Assembly: GCA_023205875.1 (NCBI GenBank)
Contig: CP060759.1
Location: 969,501-1,033,500 of the forward strand
From: Chloropicon primus
Taxonomy: Eukaryota; Chlorophyta; Chloropicophyceae; Chloropicales; Chloropicaceae
Direction: 5' to 3'
DNA length: 64,000 nucleotides
A model generated the notes under the pieces. The model made no database searches, was not told the DNA's origin, and saw only the letters and a program-made list of their open reading frames with translations. A program made the translations under genes and the position numbers. Of this stretch, positions 46,447 through 54,107 are shown piece by piece; the first letter of the stretch is position 1; the number at the start of each line of letters is the position of its first letter.

Positions 46447-48363
46447 ATGGGCCTCTCGGTGGGTGGAGCGTGGGCCCTTGGGGTGTGCCTTGCGGTGGTT
46501 GCTGTCGTCGTAACGCTCGTCCTGGTCGTCGTAACGCACAGAAGGAGGTTGATGGACTGGTTTGACAAGAGGTTCGTTTACCCTGGGGAACCGCCGGAGC
46601 CGGTCGGCTTCCTCAAGGGGAACTTCGCGCCCACGGCGGAAGAGGTGACCCTCGAGGACCTGGAGGTGACCCGAGGGAAGCTCCCGGACTCCCTGAACGG
46701 CGCGTACCTCCGGAACGGGCCGAATCCCTACTTCAAGCCGAACGGCAAGTACCACTGGTTTGACGGGGACGCGATGGTCCACGGCGTGAGGATCAAGGGC
46801 GGGAAGGCTTCGTACGCGAACAGGTACGTGGACACGGCCCGACTGAGCCAGGAGAAGGCGTACGGCCGGGCCGCCTTCGCGAAAATTGGGGAGCTCACGG
46901 GGAAGACTGGGCTCCTGGCGCTGCTCTCCGAGAGCCTCAAGGTCAAGCTGGGCCTGCTGGACAAGGGGAAGGGCAGCGGGTGCGCCAACACGAGCCTGGC
47001 GTTCCACGGGGACAAGCTCCTGGCGCTCTACGAGTCGGACTTGCCTTACGAGATCAAAGTCATGTGCACCGGGGCCATCGAGACGATCGGGAGGGCGACG
47101 ATCACCGCCGCTGAGATGAACGGGGGGAGGAAGGCGCCCAAGGGCTTCGACCAGTTCACCGCCCACCCGAAGAGGGACGAGAGGACGGGCGAGCTCCACT
47201 TCTTCGGGTACAACTTGAGGGAGGCCCCCCACCTGAACTACGGCGTCCTGGACAGGGCCGGGAACCTGGTCCGGTCGATTCCGATCGACCTGCCGCACGG
47301 CCCCGCGATGATGCACGACATGGCCCTGACGGAGACCTACGCCGTCTTCCTCTACATGCCGCTCTACTTCAGGCCCAAGGAGATGGTCGGGGGCGAGGGC
47401 TTCCCCTTCGTGTTCGACCCGGAGATGCCGAGCAAGTTCGCCCTGCTCCCGAGGTGCGCCGAGGACGCCTCGCAGATCCAGTGGTTCGACCTCCCGTCCG
47501 GGATGATCTTCCACACCTCGAACGCCTGGGACGATCAGGGCGACGGGAGGGTCCACCTCTACGCGTGCAGCACGTCCACGTACAAGGGAGTCGGGGACCT
47601 GATCTCGTCCAACAGCACAAGATCCCCAAGATCTTGGGAGCAGGGGGTAGAGCGGGATAGGACAGCAGCAAGGTTCCTGCCCGGGGCGCACGGCGGGCTG
47701 AACGTCAAGTCTCTTGGGGAGGAGGAGGAGGAGTCGAACGCACGAACGAACGAGTTGCTCACGGTCGACTTTGCGGTGAACTTCAAGAGCGGCAAGGACC
47801 TCCTCAACCTGAGCGGCAGCGACGAGGTGACCTCGTCCACGTCCCTGCTCCACTTCACCTTCGACCCGAGGACGGGGATCGCGACCCAGGCCAAGATCCT
47901 GGACCCCAAGGACTGCGGCAACGGCGACGCCTACCTGCTGGATTTCCCTACGATCAACCCGAGGTACCTGTCCAAGAGGCAAAAGTACGTGTACCTGGCG
48001 ACGTTCTGCGACGGAATGAAGACCAACGGCGTCGTCAAGTGCGACGTCCTTTGTGAGGACGGGGAGGATCGCGTGAGGGGGAGGATACACTTCGGCAGCG
48101 GGAGGTTCGGGGGCGAGTGCACCTTCGTGCCGCGGGACGGGGGGAAGGAGGAGGACGACGGGTACCTCACGACGTTCGTCTACGATGATGAGGAGGAAAA
48201 GAGCTTCCTGGTGGTGTACGACGCGAGGACCATGTCGGAGGTGGCGGAGGTGGACGTCGGGGTCAGGGTGCCTTACGGGTTCCACGGGCTCTGGGTGGAC
48301 GAGGGAGAGATGAGGAGGATAGGAGGAGGATTAGGATTAGGGGGGGGGGGAGGAGGAGATTGA
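46447..48363 (+). CDS. CCD: Carotenoid cleavage dioxygenase
   Basis: Non-haem iron enzyme that cleaves carotenoids to apocarotenoids. 638 residues from ATG 46447; the frame is open for 16 codons before that. A hydrophobic anchor lies at about residues 7-30. The family hallmark LNGAYLRNGPNP (about 84-95) and HWFDGDAMVHG follow. The four iron-binding His are visible in FTAHPKRDE, MMHDMALTE, IFHTSNAWDD and, near the C-terminus, YGFHGLWVDE. A low-complexity insert rich in Glu and Ser lies near residues 390-440, including imperfect repeats of ATCTTGGGA-type sequence. The C-terminal poly-Gly is encoded by a G-rich run. It resembles CCD1/NCED; specificity cannot be read. Confidence 0.92.
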   Translation: MGLSVGGAWALGVCLAVVAVVVTLVLVVVTHRRRLMDWFDKRFVYPGEPPEPVGFLKGNFAPTAEEVTLEDLEVTRGKLPDSLNGAYLRNGPNPYFKPNGKYHWFDGDAMVHGVRIKGGKASYANRYVDTARLSQEKAYGRAAFAKIGELTGKTGLLALLSESLKVKLGLLDKGKGSGCANTSLAFHGDKLLALYESDLPYEIKVMCTGAIETIGRATITAAEMNGGRKAPKGFDQFTAHPKRDERTGELHFFGYNLREAPHLNYGVLDRAGNLVRSIPIDLPHGPAMMHDMALTETYAVFLYMPLYFRPKEMVGGEGFPFVFDPEMPSKFALLPRCAEDASQIQWFDLPSGMIFHTSNAWDDQGDGRVHLYACSTSTYKGVGDLISSNSTRSPRSWEQGVERDRTAARFLPGAHGGLNVKSLGEEEEESNARTNELLTVDFAVNFKSGKDLLNLSGSDEVTSSTSLLHFTFDPRTGIATQAKILDPKDCGNGDAYLLDFPTINPRYLSKRQKYVYLATFCDGMKTNGVVKCDVLCEDGEDRVRGRIHFGSGRFGGECTFVPRDGGKEEDDGYLTTFVYDDEEEKSFLVVYDARTMSEVAEVDVGVRVPYGFHGLWVDEGEMRRIGGGLGLGGGGGGD

Positions 48364-48748
48364 GGTGTGAGTGATGGACGAGTAATGATGTGTGTTGTAC
48401 AAGTAGATGTAGGTTTTAGTATAACAACCAACTAGAACGGCGAGAGTTTTTTGGCTAGATCCAGAGGAATGGACCACACATCCGGAAGGATGTTAGGTTT
48501 TAGGTTCAGGTCCACCAACAACTGATGCAAGACCCAAGGGTCCCCACCACAGCACGCTGCACAGCCCACACACGAGAGAGACAGATACTAAGAGAAGGTG
48601 GTGGTGAGTGGGTGGGTTGTGAGGGATGGATGGGGTTGAAGTAATAAAGTGTTGTACAAATACAATACAAGTTATATGTAGTACAAGAACAACAACAACA
48701 ACAACAACTCTTGGTTTGGTTTGGTTGGGTTGGGTTTGGGCATGAGGA

Positions 48749-48780
<32 letters not shown>

Positions 48781-48797
48781 CTTTTAGGGAGGGACTC
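48364..48797. other. 3' flank with simple repeats
   Basis: Contains (AAC)n at about 48686-48709, TTGGTTTGG repeats, and (GTT)n at about 48749-48780. No gene is supported. Confidence 0.5.
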
Positions 48798-49031
48798 TCA
48801 GTTCGGCTTCGCTTGCGACGCGGTGTCCTCCCCCGCCCGCGAAGGAGACGTCAGGAGGCGCCAGAGGTACACCCCGGAGAAGGCCTCCCACGCGAAGGCC
48901 CCCAAGCGCCCGAGCTTCGAGGCACGAAGGGATTTAGGAGGAGGCGTGGCGGCGGAAGTCGTCGTCGTGACCACGAACAACGCCGCGAGGGCCGAGAAGA
49001 GGACCAGGAGCGCGCGCAACGGGCACGCCAT
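48798..49031 (-). CDS. Small predicted secreted protein, unknown
   Basis: 77 residues from ATG 49031. The N-terminus MACPLRALLVLFSALAALFV is a good signal peptide or membrane anchor, followed by a Thr/Ala stretch and a basic mature region with GRLGAFAWEAFSGVYLW. Upstream lies an (ACG)n tract that would encode poly-Val if the frame were extended, so the internal ATG was chosen. No homologue recognised; short length and nearby repeats keep confidence low. Confidence 0.4.
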   Translation of the reverse strand: MACPLRALLVLFSALAALFVVTTTTSAATPPPKSLRASKLGRLGAFAWEAFSGVYLWRLLTSPSRAGEDTASQAKPN

Positions 49032-49038
49032 CCTGACA

Positions 49039-49070
<32 letters not shown>

Positions 49071-49210
49071 GTCAGGTCTGCTGTGCTGTGGTGTCCCACT
49101 CCGTAGCCAGATCAAACTACCGCCAAAATGCATGGTTACCCTACTCGCAGACAACCCAAAGCAGCCGTGTATAAAGGCCAAAATGTCACATTTGAACTAA
49201 CATCTATCAA

Positions 49211-49354
49211 CTCGCAATAGCTCAGCTGGAAGAGCATGGGACTGTAATGTGATTTCTACTCTCAGTATCTGAGAGAATCTGAACATGTTAATCGAGCCTG
49301 TCACAAGGTTCAAGCCGACATCCTGGGGTCGGGTGTTCGATTCACCCTTGCGAG
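49211..49354 (+). tRNA. tRNA-Tyr (GTA anticodon) with a 72-nt intron
   Basis: Exons 49211-49247 and 49320-49354. The acceptor stem CTCGCAA pairs perfectly with TTGCGAG at the 3' end. The D arm is GCTC-AGCTGGAA-GAGC. The anticodon stem TGGGA pairs with TCCTG (two G-T wobbles) and the loop CTGTAA...A carries anticodon GTA at 49244-49246. The variable loop is GGGTC and the T arm is GGGTG-TTCGATT-CACCC. The intron lies after position 37, the canonical site. It is long for a nuclear tRNA intron and contains a perfect 7-bp hairpin, CTCTCAG-TAT-CTGAGAG. No CCA is encoded, as expected in eukaryotes. Confidence 0.92.
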
Positions 49355-49866
49355 ATGCAAACCGAGGAGGCGGCGAAACAACAGTCGCCTCTCCTCTTGC
49401 TCCGCGAGAGAAGGATTCGATGAGAGACGTTAATTGTACACAAGGATCACAACGAGATCGTAACGGCGGAGGACGGCGAGGAGGACGGCGAGGAGGACGG
49501 CGAGGAGGTGTGTGACCTGGCGGGAGCTGGAGAGAGAAAGAGAGCCGCCGTAACGCCAGAGCCGCGAACGAGGCGGCCGACGAGTGGGGACGAGAAGACC
49601 ACGACCAGAGAGAAAGCGATGAGTTACCTCCTGGAATACTTCGGCCGCTGGTTGCCGACGAAGAAGAGGAGACTGACGAATACTGGGACGTCATGTGAAG
49701 AAGGGGCTGGTGGCGCCACCCCGGCCGCGGTTCTCCAGGTGGGTGGCGCCCAAGGATGGCGGGTGGCACCCAAGGTTTGTGGTGCCCAATGTCTCTGTCT
49801 TCACCCACTTGCAGGGCAGCGGGCAGCCGTGCGGCAAGCCTGGACACCAACGCTTGCACAGTGGCC
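49355..49866. other. Region between tRNA-Tyr and the recombinase-like gene
   Basis: 512 bp. It has a 12-bp tandem repeat (GGAGGACGGCGA, three to four copies) at about 49468-49508 and a degenerate GGGTGGCGCCCAAGG repeat at about 49740-49790. A donor-like CAGGTGGGT near 49737-49745 and an acceptor-like TTGCAGGG near 49811 suggest a possible 5' intron of the next gene, which I cannot prove. Confidence 0.4.
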
Positions 49867-50784
49867 ATGGCGACCTCCGCGGGACCTCATAGGGAGCGGG
49901 AGATGGCCGCCATCGAGGAGAACGCGGATCCGACGACGCTTCTCAATGCGGATGGACTTCTTGCCTCTCTTCGCTTCGCAGACGAATTAGCTGGCGCGCC
50001 GCCCACCCTTGCACGCGAGGGTACACGGGCGGAGCGAACTCGCGAGCCTGAGGAGCTGACCCTGGTCCGCGTGGTCCGAGGCCGTGGCGGAGTCCACCTG
50101 GAGCGCGTTGCGGGCTTGAAAGAACTGACCCACTGCATCGTCTTCCTCCGCGAGTCCCTTGCGCGGGAGGGGCTTGGGAACAAGCTCGCTGGTCAGGCGG
50201 CCACGATCTCAAGCGCGTTGCTCGGCAAAGATCTTCCTAAACAGGTGAAAGCATTTCGTTTCGTGGAGCTTGGGACCGCCAGCCGCTCGCGATGCCTCAA
50301 GGACCGCAAAGTTCTTACGAAAGCTCTTGCCCTTGCGAAGGAGAAGGGCGAGCCTTGCGCGCTTCTTGTAGCTGCCTTGTCGCGATTGTCGAGACGGTCA
50401 CAAGCTGAAGAGGACCTCGACTACCTTGCTGAGCGCGCAGGGCAGGCCTCTATACTGGCGTGTATCCCGACGTCCCATGCAGCAGCTTTGATTGGGGAGG
50501 AAAAGAAAGAGGAGCTCAAAAAGTACATGAGCAAGGCTGCAAGCACCTCGGACGGGCACGCCGTGTACTCGGCGTCGCACTGCATGCTCAAGTCCGGCGC
50601 CACCCGTTGTTCTGTAGCATCGGGCCAACACACTTCTGAGGAACTTTGTCTCCTCGTCGAACACGTCGAGCACGTCCTGAGGCACAAGCTGGAGAATCTG
50701 GAGAAGCCGGGGGAGCAGAAGCACGGGAAACCCCTTCTCCTCGTATCTTCTTGGAAAGCGCTTTGTGGAGCAACGGGCGAGTGA
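49867..50784 (+). CDS. Putative serine-recombinase (resolvase-like) protein
   Basis: 305 residues from ATG 49867. Residues about 83-190 follow the resolvase N-terminal pattern: CIVFLRES (equivalent of Y-x-R-V-S, keeping Arg and the nucleophilic Ser), AGQAATI, FVELGTASRSRCLKDRKVL (like E-x-GS...RP-x-L) and LLVAALSRLSRRSQ, corresponding to DRLSR, with Ser in place of the Asp but both Arg kept. The remaining residues to the stop are helical and unrecognised. Serine recombinases cut and rejoin DNA in phage integration, transposition (such as IS607) and resolution. It overlaps the next frame by 20 bp and lies 0.5 kb from tRNA-Tyr. The fold call is by eye; a distant or dead relative is possible. 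Confidence 0.5.
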   Translation: MATSAGPHREREMAAIEENADPTTLLNADGLLASLRFADELAGAPPTLAREGTRAERTREPEELTLVRVVRGRGGVHLERVAGLKELTHCIVFLRESLAREGLGNKLAGQAATISSALLGKDLPKQVKAFRFVELGTASRSRCLKDRKVLTKALALAKEKGEPCALLVAALSRLSRRSQAEEDLDYLAERAGQASILACIPTSHAAALIGEEKKEELKKYMSKAASTSDGHAVYSASHCMLKSGATRCSVASGQHTSEELCLLVEHVEHVLRHKLENLEKPGEQKHGKPLLLVSSWKALCGATGE

Positions 50785-52051
50785 TCTCGTCCGCGCATGG
50801 AAGAACCAACCCACAGTTCGTGTGCTCGTCGCTGCTTGTTCCATCACGGAAGCGAACTACGACATCATTCTTCGCGAGGAGCACATGGAGTTCCTGGAGA
50901 CCTACAGGCAATACTGCCACGTTCACTCCGTGAGGGACGAGTTGTTTGAAAACCGTGATGGACACGGCTTGGATGAAGACGCATTGAGCAGAGTCTTTGA
51001 GTACTTTGCGGATGCACTAAAGGGAGAACATGTCGATGTCGTGTTTGAGAATGAATGTTTCCCAGAAACCGCGATCTCTGTGACTCAAAAAGATTTCTTC
51101 GAATGCCCCTGCGCTGGTAAATGCTCTCGCAAGTCGTCCAGGACAACAGGCACCGCGAACACCGCTCCAGCACATACTCGATGCATTTGTGGTTGTGACA
51201 TGTGCAAGAGGAGTCGTCCTTGCATTCTGGTGGACAGCGACGCCGAGGACGGCGGGGAGAGGGAGAGAGAGCTTCGCAAATTCGATGCCGCCGCATGTCC
51301 CTGTGGACCTTGCAGCAGCAGTCCCTTGAGCACTGGCACGAAAAGGAAGACACAGGCCAAGACCAACACGAAAGGGAAGAGGAAGACCAAAGAAAGGAAG
51401 CTGATGGAGGAGCTTCCTCAAGTTCCTACTACAGACGGTATGCAAGCCCTGCGCTGCATCTGCTGTGATGCTTTTCGTCGCCCTGAGTGCCCCTTGGTCA
51501 AAACAGGAGCTCTGACCCCGGTTCCTGGGGGGGAACGTGATCGAGGTGGGCACAATCCCACTTGCCTCCTCTCGAACTGGTGCTGGTACTGCCACCGCTT
51601 GATCACGAAAAGCGAATTCAGCCAGTGGTGCTCGTTCGGTTGCTTCTTGAAAGCCACGAAGTTCGTGGACAAGAAGGAGCTTTGGGACATGAGCAAGGAA
51701 ATTGGCATGACACAACTGAAGAACACGATTGGCTTCTGGTTTTGTGTTCCGTGTACAAAGAAACCTGAGTCCGAGAAAACCTTGATCCCAATCAAGAGTT
51801 CATATGGCTTCAAGTGCTGGAGATGCAAATATGGACATGGCAAAATCGGCAAGGGGTGCGAGGAGAACGCAGGAGGAGGCGGCGTGAACATGCAGCGCGC
51901 AAACATGCAGCGCGCAAAAATTGGTGAGAACAGAAAGGCCAAAGAGGTAGTGACCCCGCACCCAATGCTCGTCGACATGATGCTTGAGAACAATATGGAG
52001 GTGGATACGGAGCAAGCGAAACCAGGGGAGGAGTCGGAGGAGGAGATCTAA
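50765..52051 (+). CDS. Cysteine-rich protein of unknown function next to the recombinase-like frame
   Basis: An open frame of 428 codons in a different frame from the preceding gene. The first in-frame ATG is at 50885, giving 388 residues, but the frame reads sensibly from at least 50765 (RASDLVRAWKNQPTVRVLVAA), so it may continue the upstream product through an intron or frame change, or be a separate gene. Two Cys-rich blocks are visible: CPCAGKC, CICGCDMCKRSRPC and CPCGPC (about codons 118-184), and CICCDAF, WCWYCHRL, WCSFGC, CVPC and CWRC (about 225-380), like zinc ribbons. A basic stretch KRKTQAKTNTKGKRKTKERK lies between them. No named family recognised. Codon use (more TGT, GAA, AAA) is less biased than in neighbouring housekeeping genes. 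Confidence 0.6.
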   Translation: MEQRASDLVRAWKNQPTVRVLVAACSITEANYDIILREEHMEFLETYRQYCHVHSVRDELFENRDGHGLDEDALSRVFEYFADALKGEHVDVVFENECFPETAISVTQKDFFECPCAGKCSRKSSRTTGTANTAPAHTRCICGCDMCKRSRPCILVDSDAEDGGERERELRKFDAAACPCGPCSSSPLSTGTKRKTQAKTNTKGKRKTKERKLMEELPQVPTTDGMQALRCICCDAFRRPECPLVKTGALTPVPGGERDRGGHNPTCLLSNWCWYCHRLITKSEFSQWCSFGCFLKATKFVDKKELWDMSKEIGMTQLKNTIGFWFCVPCTKKPESEKTLIPIKSSYGFKCWRCKYGHGKIGKGCEENAGGGGVNMQRANMQRAKIGENRKAKEVVTPHPMLVDMMLENNMEVDTEQAKPGEESEEEI

Positions 52052-52441
52052 AACTCAGTGGGCTCGAAGCCAGGACCCGCCTTGCCGTTGGGACCCAATT
52101 GAATGCATGGTATGGGCGGAGAGCAGGAAAGACCAGCGCGTCATCGAATGGATCGATGCCAATTCTTAACCAAGACAATGTCTCACGACGAACCTGTCAT
52201 CGACCTCGCTTCTGATTCCCCCTCCTCCTCCTCCTCCTCCTCCTCTCATCATTCTCATCATTCACACAGAGACCGAGAGACAGAGAGAGAGAAACCGAGA
52301 GACACAATGAATGTGTGATCCAACCCAAACCCAACCCAAACCCAAACCTCTTCCCTTCCTGATCCCCCTCTTCTCCCTCTCTTCTCTCCCTGGCCCTTCC
52401 TTCGCCGTTACAACAAAATCCCCCCCTCATAAAACCAAATC
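52052..52441. other. Gap upstream of AMI1-like gene
   Basis: 390 bp with a (CCT)n tract at about 52217-52244, GAGA runs and AACCC repeats near 52320-52350. Nothing coding is supported. Confidence 0.4.
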
Positions 52442-53800
52442 ATGACTCTGGCGGCCATGGCCGCTGCAGCCACACACACACACACACACTCCTTCAAGGC
52501 ACAATCACTTTCACTCCTCATCCGTAACAGGAGGAGGATGTCGTCCTCCGCGGCGTCGTCGTCGCCCACCCCCACCCCCACCCCCACCTCCTCCTTCACG
52601 GAGCGCCTCCGGGTCGTCGACCCCCACCCCCAGGAGAGGCCACCCCTCCACACCGTCACCGTCGCCGTCAAGGACATCATGGACATGGAGGGCTGCACGA
52701 CGGGGTTTGGGCACCCGCTCTGGCGTCTTACGCACGAGCCCGCCACCACCAACGCCGCCGTGGTCCAAACACTCCTCGGCTGCGGGGCGTCCATCGTGGG
52801 GAGGACGCACATGGACGAACTGGCGTGGTCCCTCTTTGGGGAGAACCACCACTTTGGCACGCCCCCGAACCCGGCCGCTCCCGGCGCCGTCCCGGGGGGC
52901 TCGTCCTCGGGATCGGCCTCCGCCGTGGCCGCGGGGGAGGCGGACGTCGGCATCGGGACGGACACGGGCGGGTCCGTGCGCGTCCCCGCCTCGTGGTGCG
53001 GTTTGTTTGGCATCCGTCCCAGCCACGGGAGGGTCTCCTTGCAGGGCGCGAGGGCCCTGGCCCCGAGCTTCGACACGTGCGGCTGGCTCACCCGGGACGC
53101 GGGGCTGCTGAGGCGGGTGGGCCGGGAGCTCCTGGACCCGAGGGCGGCTGCGGGGCTGCCGAGGCGGGAGTGGAGGTGGCTCGTGGCCGCGGACGCCTTT
53201 GACCTCGCGGACGCGGAGACCGCGGAGCTCATCTTCGAAGCGGTCTCCTCGAGGAGGGAGGACCTCGCCAGGGTCTTCTCGCCGTCCAAGGCCCCCCCCC
53301 AGGAGGTGGCCCTGGACCACCTGGGCGGGGGCTTCGACAAGTGGTTCGAGACGTTCAGGGTCCTGCAGTCTCGCGAGGTTTGGGAGACCTTGGGGCCCTG
53401 GGTGGAGGAGCACGACCCCGAGTTCGGGCCAGGCGTCAAGGAGAGGTTCGAGTACGCCCGAGTCGTGCCGGACTCCGACGTGGCGGCGGGGAACAGGATG
53501 AGGGAGGGGGCCCGGCGGGCGCTGACCGAGCTGCTTGGGGAGGACGGCGTCGTCATGCTCCCCACGACTCCGGGGCCTCCTCCTCGTCGCGTATCGAGCC
53601 CCGAGGTGGTGACGGACCTCAGGGCTCGCTTGCTTCGGCTGACCAGTATCGCGGGCCTCACGGGGCTGCCCCAGGTGAGCGTTCCGGTCGGACGGGTAAG
53701 AGGCAAAGGGCCCGTCGGCCTGAGCCTGCTGGGGCCGCCGGACTCGGACGAGGACCTCCTGGAGCTGGCGGAGAGTTTGGCGGAAATCCTTCTTCCATGA
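52442..53800 (+). CDS. AMI1: Amidase-signature hydrolase, AMI1-like
   Basis: 452 residues from ATG 52442; a second ATG at 52538 would remove a 32-residue leader. Closest recognisable relative is plant AMI1 (indole-3-acetamide hydrolase), with shared segments VAVKDIMDMEG, TTGFGHP, GRTHMDELAWSLFGENHHFGTPPNP, PGGSSSGSASAVAAG, GIGTDTGGSVRVPAS and GLFGIRPSHGRVSL. The Ser-cisSer-Lys triad is complete: Lys in VKDI, Ser in GGSSSG, Ser in GGSVRVPAS. The sequence LTSIAGLTGLPQVSVP near the C-terminus is also conserved. Compared with GatA it lacks the longer C-terminal part. Substrate is uncertain; auxin-type amides or other small amides are possible. Confidence 0.9.
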   Translation: MTLAAMAAAATHTHTHSFKAQSLSLLIRNRRRMSSSAASSSPTPTPTPTSSFTERLRVVDPHPQERPPLHTVTVAVKDIMDMEGCTTGFGHPLWRLTHEPATTNAAVVQTLLGCGASIVGRTHMDELAWSLFGENHHFGTPPNPAAPGAVPGGSSSGSASAVAAGEADVGIGTDTGGSVRVPASWCGLFGIRPSHGRVSLQGARALAPSFDTCGWLTRDAGLLRRVGRELLDPRAAAGLPRREWRWLVAADAFDLADAETAELIFEAVSSRREDLARVFSPSKAPPQEVALDHLGGGFDKWFETFRVLQSREVWETLGPWVEEHDPEFGPGVKERFEYARVVPDSDVAAGNRMREGARRALTELLGEDGVVMLPTTPGPPPRRVSSPEVVTDLRARLLRLTSIAGLTGLPQVSVPVGRVRGKGPVGLSLLGPPDSDEDLLELAESLAEILLP

Positions 53801-53915
53801 ATATTCCGATCGCCTCAGTGCTCGAGTTTGGCGGAAATCCTTCTTCCATGAATATTCCGATCGCCCCAGTGCTCGAGTTTGCCAAGCTTGGAAATCCTTC
53901 TTCCAATATGAAATA
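53773..53915 (+). repeat. 51-bp tandem repeat across the AMI1 stop codon
   Basis: Units start at 53773, 53824 and 53875, 51 bp apart. The first contains the last codons and TGA of AMI1; the second is nearly identical; the third has diverged after its start (GAGTTTG...GGAAATCCTTCTTCCA). Confidence 0.9.
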
Positions 53916-54107
53916 TATTTTTTTTGATTACAACCAACACACAGAAATCGAAATCGAACCCGCTCCAGAAAAAGAATCCCGTTTGATGATGACCCACCTA
54001 AAACCTTCACAACAACCCACCATGTATGTCCAGCAGCAGGCTCTTTCTCTTTCTCCCCCCTACCTCCCTTCTCTCTCCAACTACTCTTCATTCGTTCATC
54101 ATTCATT

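Noticed and set aside
45883-48285. 800-codon open frame on the minus strand
   Set aside because: Antisense shadow of the carotenoid cleavage dioxygenase; only its far 3' part coincides with the small secreted-protein gene, which is in another frame.
49211-52051. Direct repeat of the tRNA 3' end as an integration (att) site
   Set aside because: I looked for a second copy of the T-arm/acceptor sequence after 52051 and found none, so tRNA-targeted integration is unsupported beyond proximity.
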